Assembly (NCBI GenBank): GCA_004154925.1
Contig: QJNS01000023.1
Span: forward strand, 186,001 to 250,000
Length of the DNA: 64,000 bases
Source: Monosporascus cannonballus
Lineage: Eukaryota; Ascomycota; Sordariomycetes; Xylariales
Direction: 5' to 3'
In this document: positions 11,267-23,553 of the stretch, piece by piece
Numbering within the stretch: position 1 is the stretch's first letter
How the letters are laid out: each line of letters opens with the position of its first letter
Program-made: the position numbers and the translations under genes
Notes under the pieces: model-generated
The model's database searches: none
Told to the model about the DNA's origin: nothing
What the model saw: the letters and a program-made list of their open reading frames with translations, nothing else

Positions 11267-13598
11267 GTTCACATCCGCGTTCAAAATAAGACGTGCGGTA
11301 GTGATGTGTATGTCGAGTTTGACTCAGCTCAGCTCGCTATGCTCGAGCTCAGCCACTGAGGCGAGGCAGTCGATTCCGATACACCTACGATAGCGGGCCG
11401 CTCCCCTTTCTGTCGATCTCATAGCGGGAGATGCGTAGGTTGATACGCACGGTTCGTATGTGGTTTATGGATAAGGCTGAATAGGCAAAATAGGCGACGG
11501 TAAGATTTCGATGCCCTCTTAAAGCGTTAGGGTCGCTAAAGTCGATGAAGGATGTGCAAGGAGGTAGTTGACTCGATGCCCTGAGTAGAATCTCTGTTGT
11601 TTCCTATAATACTATATAGGAATGGACTGTCCTGCGTCGCAAGCAGCAATAAACCTCTGAGGTTGGTTAGGTATAGTAGCGCACATAAATAGTATCGTCT
11701 TAGCGGCGGCGTTCCTTGTTCGGGCCTGTCGTGAATCAGTTCCATAACAGTGAAGTACCAGCATCATGGGCGATGCAAAAGGTCTCTCTTGGGCTTCGGA
11801 TGACTCGCTTTACTCGCAATCAAATTCGCAGGCCTGATACCAAGGCTCATGTGCATTCAGGCTGATGTTCTCGCTTATCTATATATGAATAATCACTCTG
11901 CAACATCGATGATTCTCCCTATGTTCATGTTGAAGACCAGCTATGGCATAATTCCAAGGTGTCATGGAGACGTGGCCATGTGACATTTGGATCATTCTTT
12001 CGTGGCGTAGCCTTGGGTGACTATTCGCAACGGATGGCATTCAAGGTCCATAAAACATAAAGCCAGCCATCGTACCGTTGTGGAAGGCTGTTCCATAGCC
12101 TCAAACCCCCTCCCCACAAACTAGTAGGGAAATCGTGCACGCATAAGTGGCTGCCACTAGGTGGTTCAGCCTGTTATTCAACAGCCAACAGGTCATACCA
12201 TGGATATACCCTCGTTTAGTCACGTCCTGCAGGTGCAGTCTTAGCCAATCATTAGGGGTATCTATGGCTAAAACGAGGTGTCTGGTCCTCATTGGATAGT
12301 GGCCCAAAATGCAATCGGTCAATATGCCGAGCGTTTTGCGAGGGACGTTCTACTTTCTCGATTCTTGCCGCCCTCTCGGGGGTTTCTGCTTTATTAGGAG
12401 ACAAGAATGACGTTTGTTCGTAGCCTCTCGGGTGACATGGAATACAGGACCTCATGGACGAAGTATTCATGAAGAGGGGAAGGGGAGTAAGACTCTCATA
12501 TGGTGGGGCTGTGGGAGCTCACTTGTAAATTCGATGTCACCCCTTAGAACGGGTCGCATCCGGTCAACATGTTCGTGGGGAATGGCCAACTGCGACCGAG
12601 GGAACAGAGATCTTAACATACTCCACCCCGTCCGTCCTCGAACTCAGGGAGTACGTAAATCTTACTTTGCCGCGTAGTATGGTATTTAAGGGAGATATTA
12701 CAGTACACCATAACTTATTCTGGAAAAACCTGAACTGCTCCTAATTCCGAGCGAAAATCCGGACCACGCCAAGCACCGCATTCGACGCACCCCCTCGGTA
12801 CGCCCATACGTCAACCAGTGATTTGCTGTAGTTAGTGGCATACAGGCCCTATATATCTAGAGCGTCCCTGGCTTGATTCGCTAATACATTGAATTATGTC
12901 GCCACGCAGCAAAATTCATAGGTGGAGGACACCATCATGCTGATGTCGATTGAGGTTATCACGTGACAGGAATACGACGAATGTCAACTCTTTACCTATT
13001 TGTGCTCGAACTAGGAACTTGAGGGTGGATACCAGACCTACGTAGCATTTCCTAATAAATTAAAGACAGGGCTAAGCGGGTTGTACCATATCGTCCGGTA
13101 GCCCAACTAACTGTGGTGTTAGGAAGAACATCAATTACCCTGAACTAAACACATCGAATATGGTACAGTAACTGGGCGCCTCCCGGTATTTATCTAGGTA
13201 ACTCAAGGCAGCTGGAGACATCCTGTTCTGAAGTAGCAGTACAAAGATTATGACGTAACCAAAGTCATCTATACCGTATTTGTTCGTGTAATTCGTTAAA
13301 AGCTAATCCCCCGTTAAATTATTATTGGTTAGAGTGGCAATTCTCTCACACTTGCTTATTTCTCTTCTAACTTCTAATAGCTTAAGTTAATCAAAGGCTA
13401 GCTGAGAAGGGTTTAATATAGAGGACAAAATTGGAACAACTTGCATTAGCTTTTACCGAATTTCGAGAATAAATACGGTACAGCATACCTTTTCGTATGT
13501 CTCTAGTACATGCTCCTTCGAGCTTTTTAATATAATGAATAAGATTGTATCAGCCACTTTTAGCAACTTGTTAGCCGTCTTGCCATTTGTTGTTGGCG
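11267..13598. other. gene-free stretch
   Basis: I see no supported gene or RNA. Base composition drifts towards AT from about 13000 on, leading into the inverted-repeat element. Confidence 0.55.
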
Positions 13599-14095
13599 AT
13601 ACATCCCTATACAAGTTACACATGTATATTTAGTTACCTAGTTACCTAGTTACCACCACCGCCCCGCCATGCTCCTTAAATGTCTAGTCTTTGTGGTCCC
13701 ATAAATTTTGTATGCGAAAATACCTCCATCAATCCATTCGCTTTCTCACCACTCTTAACGTAACGCTTATCCTCTCCCAACTTGTTAAAGCTGTTCGGCA
13801 GCTTTAAGTGACGGCGAGATAGCAGAAGGCGTTATGTTTTGATATATGCAAGCCGAGCTCTAATACCTATCGGGGTAACGCGTAAATAGCTTCAATCACT
13901 AAAGTCGCGTTAGGTACAGCGTACGATAATTGCTGGGTGCTGATGGTGTTGTGTCGATGTTAGTTCCAATACAAACTGTATGGGGAGCTACATCGTAACC
14001 ATATTTGGGATATACTGTTGTGGGCGGGTGGAGGTAACTAGGTAACTGAATATACACCTGCGACCTGTATACAAAATATATGGGGATGTACCCCG
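13599..14095. mobile_element. MITE-like element with imperfect terminal inverted repeats
   Basis: The left end (13599-13660) holds TACATCCCTATA, a short spacer, and TATATTTAGTTACCTAG followed by GTTACC and CACC motifs. The complement of the right end (14020-14095) shows the same modules in the same order: TACATCCCCATA, spacer, TATATTCAGTTACCTAG, GTTACC, TCCACC. The internal sequence of about 370 bp is non-coding. Size, lack of coding capacity and terminal inverted repeats fit a miniature inverted-repeat transposable element. A target-site duplication is not evident to me. Related end sequences recur at 44.1-48.4 kb. Confidence 0.55.
13632..13654 (+). repeat. three tandem TAGTTACC octamers in the MITE left end
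   Basis: The octamer TAGTTACC is repeated head to tail in the left terminal repeat; the right end has only two copies. Slippage would explain the difference between the two ends. Confidence 0.7.
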
Positions 14096-14294
14096 CTAAA
14101 CCGAGATACCTAGCATGCAGGGTGTGAATGCGCCCCTGGAACCATCATACCTACGGACAACCCTAGACAGGAATATGACTGCTGGGTATAAGAACCATGA
14201 AACCACCCAATATGATTCCTCTCAAAGCTGCTATCTATTCTCTCTTCAGTTTACATGCAACACGCCTGTGCCGCAAAGAGCCCCATAAAGACCC

Positions 14295-14456
14295 ATGGGT
14301 CTTTCAGCCGAAGCCATAACCGCGATCATCGGGGTTGCCATTGCGCTCCCCCCGACCATAATCACCATCACGAATCGTATCCGACGCCGGCAGGAGCATA
14401 CCCCAGTCCTAGGTCCGTACCAGTGCCCTCAAGGATATGGCTGTATATCAAGTTAA
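14295..14456 (+). CDS. possible 53-residue membrane peptide
   Basis: ATG at 14295, stop at 14454-14456. The N-terminus (MGLSAEAITAIIGVAIALPP) begins a single hydrophobic helix reaching about residue 27, followed by basic NRIRRRQ and a short polar tail with two cysteines. Many ascomycete small proteins begin in this way (Met-Gly, Ser-Ala/Glu-Ala-Ile, Ile-rich helix with Pro-Pro), so it may be real, either alone or as the first exon of a longer gene whose 3' exons I could not place. No function is known. Its short length makes chance occurrence a real alternative. Confidence 0.35.
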   Translation: MGLSAEAITAIIGVAIALPPTIITITNRIRRRQEHTPVLGPYQCPQGYGCISS

Positions 14457-17400
14457 GGCGTTGACCCCCTGCCCAGAACTGCAGTCGCTCGAGCCCCGAC
14501 AACAGCAGCGTGCCAACTCTAGGAGGACACATATCTACATGCTCCTCGAAGAAGGACGCGTGAGCCACAGCGTCACCTTCCCGAGTCAGCCGGATCATCA
14601 GGCCACAGACTTGGCATCTGGTTTTTATCTCACGGCCCCGAGCGCTAGAGGTATGCTTCCCTGTCGAGCCCCGGCGACATTGATGCTCATTGTCTTCAGG
14701 TTGGTCATCGGTGTCCGATATCGTGGGGTCGAACGAGGCTGTCGGGAGAACTTCTTCCTGAGTCTCCCCTGCTGAGCTACTGGCTCAAGTCTTAACAGGG
14801 GACAGGGTCCTCATCAATGCCGATTTATCGATGAGTGTGTGAGACACGATCCGCCTGCTGGGGTCGAGACAGTACAGCTAACGATGAAGTACTCAGCTAC
14901 AGACGACGTTGGGGTATATAGGATGCCAGAAGGACCCTACAAGACTCGGGGTTAGGAGTTTGGTTGGAATCACACTATAGTCCCACAGCTGTAGGCCAAG
15001 TGGCAGCAGAACTTGTATATTAAACTATATATATATACCCACATCACTCTTGGGAAAATTTCAGGGGGAGGCTAAGGTTTAACAACAGCGCTGTCCAAGG
15101 TTGAATGCAGCTCTTGCTTCAAGTCCCGTTCTGTTCCCGTAGCAGGAGGACATCCTCAATTCCATGAGGAAAGATGTAGGAGGCAGAGCCATCCTGCTCA
15201 TATATAAGCGGCTTCGCCAAGGACACATCTTTCCTCCATCTCTCGAAGGAGACGGACAGCCCCAGCGGGCAGTCCTCGGCCTAGACAGACCTCCATTATC
15301 TCCCTGCTATGAGTGTAGATAAGCCAAGGAAAGTAGGTCTGACCCAGTTCCCGCATCCGTAGCCTTCCTGCTACTCTCGATGTTTCTGGTGTCACTGACT
15401 CGGAGGAGCCAGTCGGCGATCATGACGAATCCTAGCTTCGTCGGCTCGATCAAAACTACTGGTATACAGCCCATGCTTCGCGGCCACTTTGGCCCAAGGT
15501 CCGGCTCCGTCCCCCCCTAACCCGACAACGACTCGGCATCCTTCCGAGTGTCAAGAATACCTTTTGTTCGGCAGATCCCGTAGGCACGTAAGTCGCACAC
15601 GTCCTTCTACTCCGGATCTGCCTTCAGCACGTCCCCTGATCCGTGGGACTTCCGCCGCGGGATACCCTTATTGTCCTACGATAGGCGCGTGCACCAGCTC
15701 CTTCCCTTTCCGCTTCGCGCGCCGCTACTTCGTACGCGGCGCGCACTACGACCCCACAACCTACCTTTACGCCGGCCCCCATATCCATCTCCATCCCCAG
15801 GTGTTACGCAGCCGGACACGCTCTCAGCAAGCGCCCGAGCGGGAGGCTATGATGACGATATTAGATTATCGAACGCGCCACCGCACCTGTTACGGCGGTA
15901 TGGGTCGGCCTTGCTGTGGGTAGCGGTGGCGGCTCGGGCAAGCCCCTTTATTTGTATGTATGTAGGGCGGGAGCCACACCCGGGTCTCCCTTCCCCTTCT
16001 CCCCGTCAGTAAGTGTATTGAGTCCTTCCCTAATGATCGGAATATGCGCCGCCTTACTTACTTCTAGCGCTATAGCAGGATCTCGTGTCCGGTGCTGGCT
16101 AACGTGAGGACATAGACGCCCCGACGAATCAAACACAGCTAAGCCCTTTTCCACTATGGTGTTTGGGACTAACGCCGTCAGCCAGTCGACAAGAGAAGCC
16201 TAATTTTGACCGTGCGATGCGAACAACTACAGAGGCGGAGCTCTGGACACAATCGTTGGGCCACCTCTGACTCCGAAGGTGTATCTAATCGCCATTATAT
16301 ATTAAGTACCTACGGAAATTCCTTTCGGCAAAATCGAATAACAACTGGGGGTTTTGTCTTCAGATTGAGTAACCTTATTGTCTTTTGTCGGATATGGGTT
16401 GAGTCAATTCTTACAATATAACTCCTGAATACCTTAAGGGGTGACCCGATTATTTTGTCCAGAACCTGAGAGGTTAGCGACGACAACGCCTATACCTTTG
16501 TCAAACTAACCACCCTGGAGGTGCTCGGTTAGCCCCTATCCAACATCAAGCAGCGGATAATAATAAAAAATGAAATAAAATTCCTACAACCCAGGCGTGC
16601 CGGCATGGACGGACTGGAAACCACGGCACTCCCACACAAAATACTTCAGGCCGCAGGGGTATACGTGCTATGCATGCATGCACTGCCGTTAGCGTCGTGC
16701 CGGAAACAGCACTGATAGGGCAGACAGGGGCTGGAGAACAAGGGTTTTCGAGTCCCGTCTTGTCAGCGGCCTTCCCAATCGGGCATTTTCCTCGTTTGGG
16801 AGCGCGATTGCATACGGTGCGTGCATTGCATACGTAGATGTACGTCCCGGTGATAAACACCGTGAATGTCTCTAAATTGTGGCGGAGGAAGAGTTGTGAA
16901 TTGTTCTAGCGCCAAACTATTCAACGACACTAACATTTTATAAGCAGCGACAGGTCACGTCACACCGGTACGTCATCCGCCTACACCAATCGGGCATGAT
17001 GCGAACAAAACCGTAGGGAAGGAAAAGGAACAGAGAAAAGCAGAAAACGCGTCTAAGTTGGTCTACCTGATCGTGCGTGACCGGGTCCTGCTGGCAGGCA
17101 CAGGGTAAACTCCATTCGTTCATTCGTCAACCATGCACGCAGGTATGACCTTTGTTGGGCGCGGGCGCAAAAGTCCTCCTAGGGGGCCCGTCTTCTGCTC
17201 CTCCCATGTATTAATCGTACAATGCCATGCATGCTCCGCCCGTGATGTTCCTCTCATCCTCCGTTTCGGTGTGGGTCGGCCCGAGACCGGCTACGACCTA
17301 TCGTAGGCACATAGTGGCTGCACATAGCATCTGCCTTATAATGGGCGACAGGGCCGATAGTCGAGGGATGGGCGGGCCATGATGAAACAATCATAAGGTC

Positions 17401-17813
17401 ATGTAAGCTTAGGTGGCCTTTTCTGGTGGCGAACTTGAAAATACTGCAATGCGTCTGGGTATCAGAGATCTAGGAAAGCCGAGGCAAAGATGTGGTCGTC
17501 GGGGTATTCCGCATCATTATCCATACCCAGATGTGGCTATCCTGACCACACAAATTCAAATTAGGGTTGTTCTCACCCATATCCATAAGGGTGCTCCAAG
17601 CGACTCGCGATGCTCTGCTAGCCGTTGTCCAGAGGTTATGTACCGAGCAGCACTAACTACATCGACAAATGCAGAACTTAGAGCAAGAGCAGGGTCAGGT
17701 CCGTCCACGCCTACGAGTCGCTTGGCTAGCTATTAAAAGAATCGAGACTTGCGGCTCCAAGTAGCGCCAAGAATGCTCGTACTGCCGCCCGAGAGTCTGG
17801 AAACCGGATAGTC
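14457..17813. other. gene-poor stretch
   Basis: No gene I can support. Between about 15480 and 16010 the sequence is GC-rich, with overlapping open frames of 113-144 residues on the plus strand that resemble nothing known; this could be a decayed exon. Blocks at 14522-14555 and 15217-15250 look weakly alike (AGGACACAT, then TCTCGAAG or CTCGAAG), perhaps an old duplication. Nothing else stands out. Confidence 0.45.
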
Positions 17814-20800
17814 CTACTTGATCCTTTCCCTGAAGTCCGTGAACTCGCGCACGCGAGTCTGGTGAATATCACAAGCATCGGCCCACTTCTTCCGGACCTC
17901 CTGGTCCTGTTGAAGCTCCGTCATGTATTCCTCGACGTTCTTAGCATCTTGGGCGTTGTCTAGCCATGCCGCACCGTGCTCTTGACGCCGCTGCTTGAAG
18001 AACTTCTGTCGAGTCGAAAAGTGATCAACAACCTTAGCGTTAAACGATTCCCATTTGTCCATGTAGTTGTAGAAGTCTTGGGCGTATTTCCGCCACTGCG
18101 TCAGGGTGGGTCGGAGAGACTTCACGGTCATAGCCTGCGGGAGCCGGGGCGCGACGGGCGGAATCGGGAACTCGAGCGGCGCGGATGTCCAGAGCTTCTT
18201 TTCGACCGGGATTCTTTCCGAAGGACGACTCTCAAAAGGCAATGTCGACTTCAGATCAGCAAAAGACTTGAGACCCGTAGGGGCTGGGTCCATGAACGGT
18301 TCCGTCTTCTTCAAATCTGACAAGGTCGTACGGAATTCCTCGCTATCTTCCGACCCACCATTGTGCACAGTAAATGGTGCTGTCGCGGGAACCGACGTCG
18401 GCTGATCGCCGGCCTTCTCCGGAGGCGTTCCGTTAGCTGAATTGGTATCAGCCGTAGTGTGTGTCGCCTTCGGAGGGGCCGAAGTTACATCGCCTGCTCG
18501 CCAGTCCGGTCTGGTCGGCTCGACAGGGATTTTGCGGGCACCGTGGGTCTGAGAAGTCTTTGGTATGCCATCAGCAGTCTCTAACGGCGGTACATCAATG
18601 TCCATGGCCGTGGGGCTATTAGGACCTGCTGGAACAGCCCCCGGGTGGGGCTGCGGGTTCTCTGGCCAACCTTCGCTTTCATCACTGTCGACCATTCCTG
18701 CCGTGCCTGCTGTCATCTTGACCGGTTTAGTCTTCCGAGAGTTCGCCCGGCGCGAGGGAGATGTCGAGGCACTGGCCGACGGGTGGGGTACAAAGTGTTC
18801 AGAACCTATCTTTTCACTCCATTCGCCAGCGGAGAATCTCTGAGTTGACGCATCACGAGAAGATTCCTGTGCTCTCGGCATACTATTCGCCGTCACAGGC
18901 CTGGGCTCGGCGGTAGGACGGCTTGGATGGGTTCCGGGTGGCGGCCGTACCGGCGATGTATGCTTCTCGTTAGAGACGGGGCCGCCTGCGGTAAAACGCC
19001 AATCGCCGGCTTGCTCACCCTGCACAAAGCTCGTGTTGATGTTTTCTGTGCTACTTTTCGCGAAACGACCCATGGCCGGTTCCTTGTCATGCGCATTTTG
19101 CCCGACCGGCAGGCTAAAGCTACGGGTCGAAATATAGTCAGTATCGGCATTCATGTTTTTCGTTACTGAAGGATAAGCATTGTTCTTATTTTTGTTCTCG
19201 GGTCCAGGTGCAACTTTGCCATCTTTCTGTAGCATGTTTTTTTGGCGAAGGAGACGCTCGATCTGTCTCCGCTGGAGTTCTTCCACAGGAAGCAGGCCTG
19301 GGCGTGTGGCTGGAGCACCTTCACTTGAAGGGTTCATCTGCGACAGACCTAATGCGACCTCCAGCCAATTTACCGGCTCTGGAGCATGGTCTTTGGCACG
19401 ATCTGACCGAGCCATTGCAAACGGTGGGACAAACAAGGGGTCATACACTGATGGGCGCCCGTCATTCTGAGCAGATTGCGCATTCGCTGTAGCTGCTAAG
19501 AATAATTAGGATGGCATCTCTCTCGAAGATCGGACAAAACTTACACTTGCTTGGCGTAGCTGACGCGGTAGGGGGGTTGTCAGCATTGACTGGCCTAGCC
19601 GTGTCTGGGGTATCCGGGTTCGGCTTGTTGCCATTACTAGCTTGCGATTGAGAGCGGGCGTTTCTGTTGGAAGTCGTGGTATGAGCAGACATGCGTGCAC
19701 CTGTATTGACTGTCGTGGAAGAAGCATCTGAGGCTTCAGAGTTACGAGAACTTCCAAAGTTCACGTTCATGGACGCGCCATCCGAGCCGCCATCCTTAGA
19801 AGCACTCTTCGGGGTGCTGGAGCTCCGCGGACGGGGGAACGCGCCCGGCATCTCTGGCTTTCGAGGCGGGGTTCGCGTGCTCGTCGTTCGATCAAGACCC
19901 GGTCCCCCATCAAACAAGCGCGTCTTCTCCCCACCAACTGTATGATACGGGGAGCTCTGCCGTGCATCCATAAAGTTTTCTCTGAACTTGGCAAGGGGGT
20001 CAGGGATGGTAGAGGTAGAATGAGACTGAGGTGCTTCATTGTAGGACGATGACCCTTCCGGCGCCTCAGTGGGGAGGTGTGAGTGTGTCCTGGTTGTAAA
20101 GTAGTTCTTGCTCGTGACGGGAGGTTCATCCCCAAGTCCTGGGGACCGCGGCACGTAGCCGGACTTCCTCGCACCAAAAGAGGCCTCGGCCTTCTGTCTT
20201 TGAGAGGCAGTTCTGGGAGGAACAGGAGCCGGTTCGGGTCTCCTGGGCGGCTCCGGCCCCTTGTCTCGCGCCGCAGAAGTTGGCGCCCGGCCGGGGGTTG
20301 GAGGGGGTTTTTGGTTGCCTCGGCCGTTCGGTCTCATGCTCTGCCAAGCCGTATAGTGGTCCCGGGGGTCGTCTCGGTGTGTGGTGCCACCGGCGCGTGG
20401 CATAGTACCAAAATCGCTAGCATAACGGTAGGGGCCAGAGGAACGGGACTGCGCGGTAGGTGCCGCTGGTCTAGTCGGAGGTCGCGGGTACTGCTTCCCT
20501 ATGTCTTGCCAGGGATTGCCTTTTACTCCAGATGCGGCAGGGTACCGGGACCTGAAGGCGCCACGAGCATTATCGTATTCCCTTTTCATGGTATCGTCGA
20601 CTAGGATCTCGTAAGCGGTTTGGATGGTCTGGAAAGCAATGCTTGCTTGCTTCTCATTGCCACGGTTTCTGTCTGGATGCCATTTCATGGCTAAAATTGG
20701 AAGGAGTTAGCAGTGGTGACACAACAGAGAGTGCTCAGATTTAGACGGCAATACCTAGTTTTCGATACTGCTTCTTAATATCGTCTGTAGAAGCGGTGGA

Positions 20801-20851
20801 CTGCAGCTCCAGATCCGCATAGTAATTGCGGGTTTTATCCCACTTCGGCAT
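17814..20851 (-). CDS. large J-domain (DnaJ/Hsp40-type) protein
   Basis: Three exons on the minus strand: 20755-20851, 19545-20690 and 17814-19495, giving 974 residues; introns are 64 and 49 bp and phase is kept. The J domain occupies about residues 8-70: helix II basic QYRKL, then AMKWHPDRN with the HPD tripeptide at 37-39 needed to stimulate Hsp70 ATPase, then a helix III with AYEILVDD. The next roughly 780 residues are Pro/Ser/Thr-rich and probably disordered, without Gly/Phe or zinc-finger regions, so it is a class C J-protein. The last 110 residues are folded-looking and helical (LTQWRKYAQDFYNYMDKW to FTDFRERIK). I do not know the client or location. It is probably a filamentous-fungal family, since the length far exceeds yeast class C members of similar N-terminus. 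Confidence 0.85.
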
Positions 20852-23553
20852 GGTGAGGGCTGCTTAACACGGAGGTAACGACGGCTAACGGGGATGATGT
20901 AGTGAGGGGACACAAAATTGCGGATGGTCGGGTATATCTCAGGAGAGTCGGCGAGATGTTCGATGTTGAACAAAGCGTGAAGTCGTATATATCGTTGGTG
21001 TAAGGTTATGCGAATCTTATACAGCTGGACTAAATTCGATGTTGGGTTCTATCGAATCTGAAACGAGAGAGCCAGGCTAGGACAAACTAAATAACTGGAA
21101 TTAAGTCTGAAGACCAAGTCGTGTGTCCAGGTATTGAAGTCGAAGTGAGCCTTGGGTGTTGTCGCGAGATGAGGGCGAGTGGGACTATGGGCTGTGTTGG
21201 TAGATGGTACCTAGGTAACCCGGGCGACTGCAACCATGACGAAAACTTGCCCATACAATCGACTTCGAAATTATGATTACAATCCTAGAAAGTCGCCCAA
21301 CGTTAATTCAATGAGGGCAAATCAAACACGCATGGTGATGCTGCGAAGAAGGAATGGTTATGAGTATGCCATGTGCATGTGCGTGCATCAACTAGAAAGA
21401 TCTTCTGATGGGAATGTAGGGAGAAGACTGCCAACCGAGCTGGTGGGAGAGAACATGGATGCAATGAAGTCAATAGACGAGAATGGAATTATGTTAAGTG
21501 CTAAAATTGAGGCTGGGAATGGGGGGCACACACTCGCATACGCGCGCTTAGGCTTCCAAAGTTACCATACCAGTGGCCAGGTACCACTTACGTACAGTAG
21601 TCCCGTCCGCGGGGTTAGTGGGGCCGCCAAGGGGAAGATAGTCCGATGAGGTCAAATAGGAACGGTCGAGTAAACATCCGAAAAGGGACATCACCACTCC
21701 ACATACCTGGCGCGCGGATTGCGCCGAAATACGCATATACTGGGAAATGCCGACAGCGAAACGCCAGCCGCAATAACGGCGATGATGCTGAGCGACTGCT
21801 TGTTTGGCGATGAGTGCAGTTGAAGATCACAAGTTATTCAAATGTCCCGCGAGGAAGCCAAATACGTAAGGGCTCGGCGACACAAGAGATATCTCGAGCC
21901 TGTAGTGGACGGTGATAGCTTCCAGTAGAGGTAGGTCGGTATGGAGGTAGGATAAGGTTGTTTTGCGTCAGTGGTGTTGGATAAAAAGAAGGAGTTGTAT
22001 AGTACATTTAAGTTTTTGGAGGAGGGTTGTGGGCAAACGGCGGTACCTGGGCAACTGCCCATGTACTAGGTAGCTAGAAATACTCACAACGGCATTCATA
22101 GATGAAATCTCACGCGGCAGTCACCCCGTCTGCACAATCGTCTTACCAACGTGATAAAGGGATCTCTGGTTAACTATAATTACGAATAGCCTTGTCCAAC
22201 GATGACTGCGCACGGCAATGACCGGAAACCGGCGGTTGGGATGCATAGTCAGCCACGTAATACTCGCGATGGAATTGCTCACAACCACTGCCCTGTAAAT
22301 GGCGGTGCATTCGTGGGTAGGGGAACTTTTCCTTGTGCACCTTGGGCACGGTGTCCACTGTGCAGGGACGATAAAAGAAAACCACGGACTTCCTGGTACC
22401 TACCTAGGTAGGTAGCACGCTGCAACTCTGTCGACTATGTAATGACGTCATTCTTCAGTGGGAAGGAGATTAGAGATAACACAACTCGAAAAGGTTTAAT
22501 ACCAAGCATTTGTTACTGGGAAGTCGATAATTCCAGTTTTCTTGTTTCAGGTACAATAACCGGCGGCCTTAGTGTCACAGGCATAAGCGCTCCTCTTCCA
22601 ACGTCTGATGTCCTCGTAAACGTGTCTTTGTCATGTGCTGGGGCTGAGGTTACAACCGTGGAAATAAGGCGTCCCTGGAGAACCAACCCACCATTACGAA
22701 AATGTGGGGGTCGCATTTCATGCATATCTTAAGTCAAGCTGGGCCTTACGTGTTAACTCTAAAAGCACAAGTGATATCTTTATCTCAAGAACTATGATAT
22801 GGAGATCTGAGGATCTGAACCACTCGTATACATCGTAGGGCCACGCCCTTCATGGTCCATAATTTCTCTGTGCCGTAATGCAGTCTCAAGTTGCACCGGT
22901 AGGTGGGTACGGTAAGTTACTATGTAAAAGCCATTCTATCCGGTGGACCATGCAACGACTCCGTAGTCGTTTCCATAGCCGGCTGCCTCATCATGTCTTT
23001 CTTCTCCAGCACCCTTCCTGTATCTAGTTTAATATGGCCCTCACACTAGATACGATTTGACCTAAAAGCTTGCAAGTTAGACAGTTTGGACAAACCCGTA
23101 TCAAGCGGGAGCCTAATAGGCCATGCGTTGATCTCGAATTCTTTTAATCGACACTTCCCTTGCTCTAGCAAGCATCGAAACGAGGATAGACGTATAAGCC
23201 GGACGCTTCTCGAGAGCACATGGACGGAACGGGTTTGTTAGGAGGTATAAAACAGAAGTCCCCATGTCTTCGAGTCCCCTGGTCCATATATGCTTGGGTA
23301 CCGGTGCCTAACCTGAGCCGTAACTATGTTCCTTCCTATTCCTAACCATACTCCCAAACGCCATCCGTACAGGGCCCATTTCCCAATTGGCGGTTTGAAT
23401 GCAAATAATATAAGCCGTCCCTCTTGCAGCCCGAGACAACCACCATGTGCTATAATACCCGCTGCTGTTCTTGTCCAAGTACCCCGTGTCTATCCACCCC
23501 ATAACCCAGATGTGGGTACCGGAGGTTGCTGGGTCTCCATGCAAACCAAGATC
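20852..23553. other. intergenic: J-protein promoter and INCENP 3' side
   Basis: No supported gene. A 137-codon frame at 21236-21649 (+) lies in the purine-rich promoter strand of the J-protein gene and has no protein-like hydrophobic pattern. A palindromic TACCTACCTAGGTAGGTA tract lies at 22398-22415, and a related CCTAGGTAACC at 21210-21221. Confidence 0.5.

Noticed and set aside
15198..15395. 65-codon minus-strand frame (LRMRELGQTYFPW...)
   Set aside because: No conserved neighbours, no start or splice context, and weak likeness to another non-coding block nearby.
15489..16012. Overlapping GC-rich frames of 144 and 113 codons
   Set aside because: Two frames compete over the same DNA and neither has a recognisable domain; kept only as a note in the region entry.
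21236..21649. 137-codon frame upstream of the J-protein gene
   Set aside because: Purine-rich promoter strand gives few stops; no domain, no splice context and odd residue composition.
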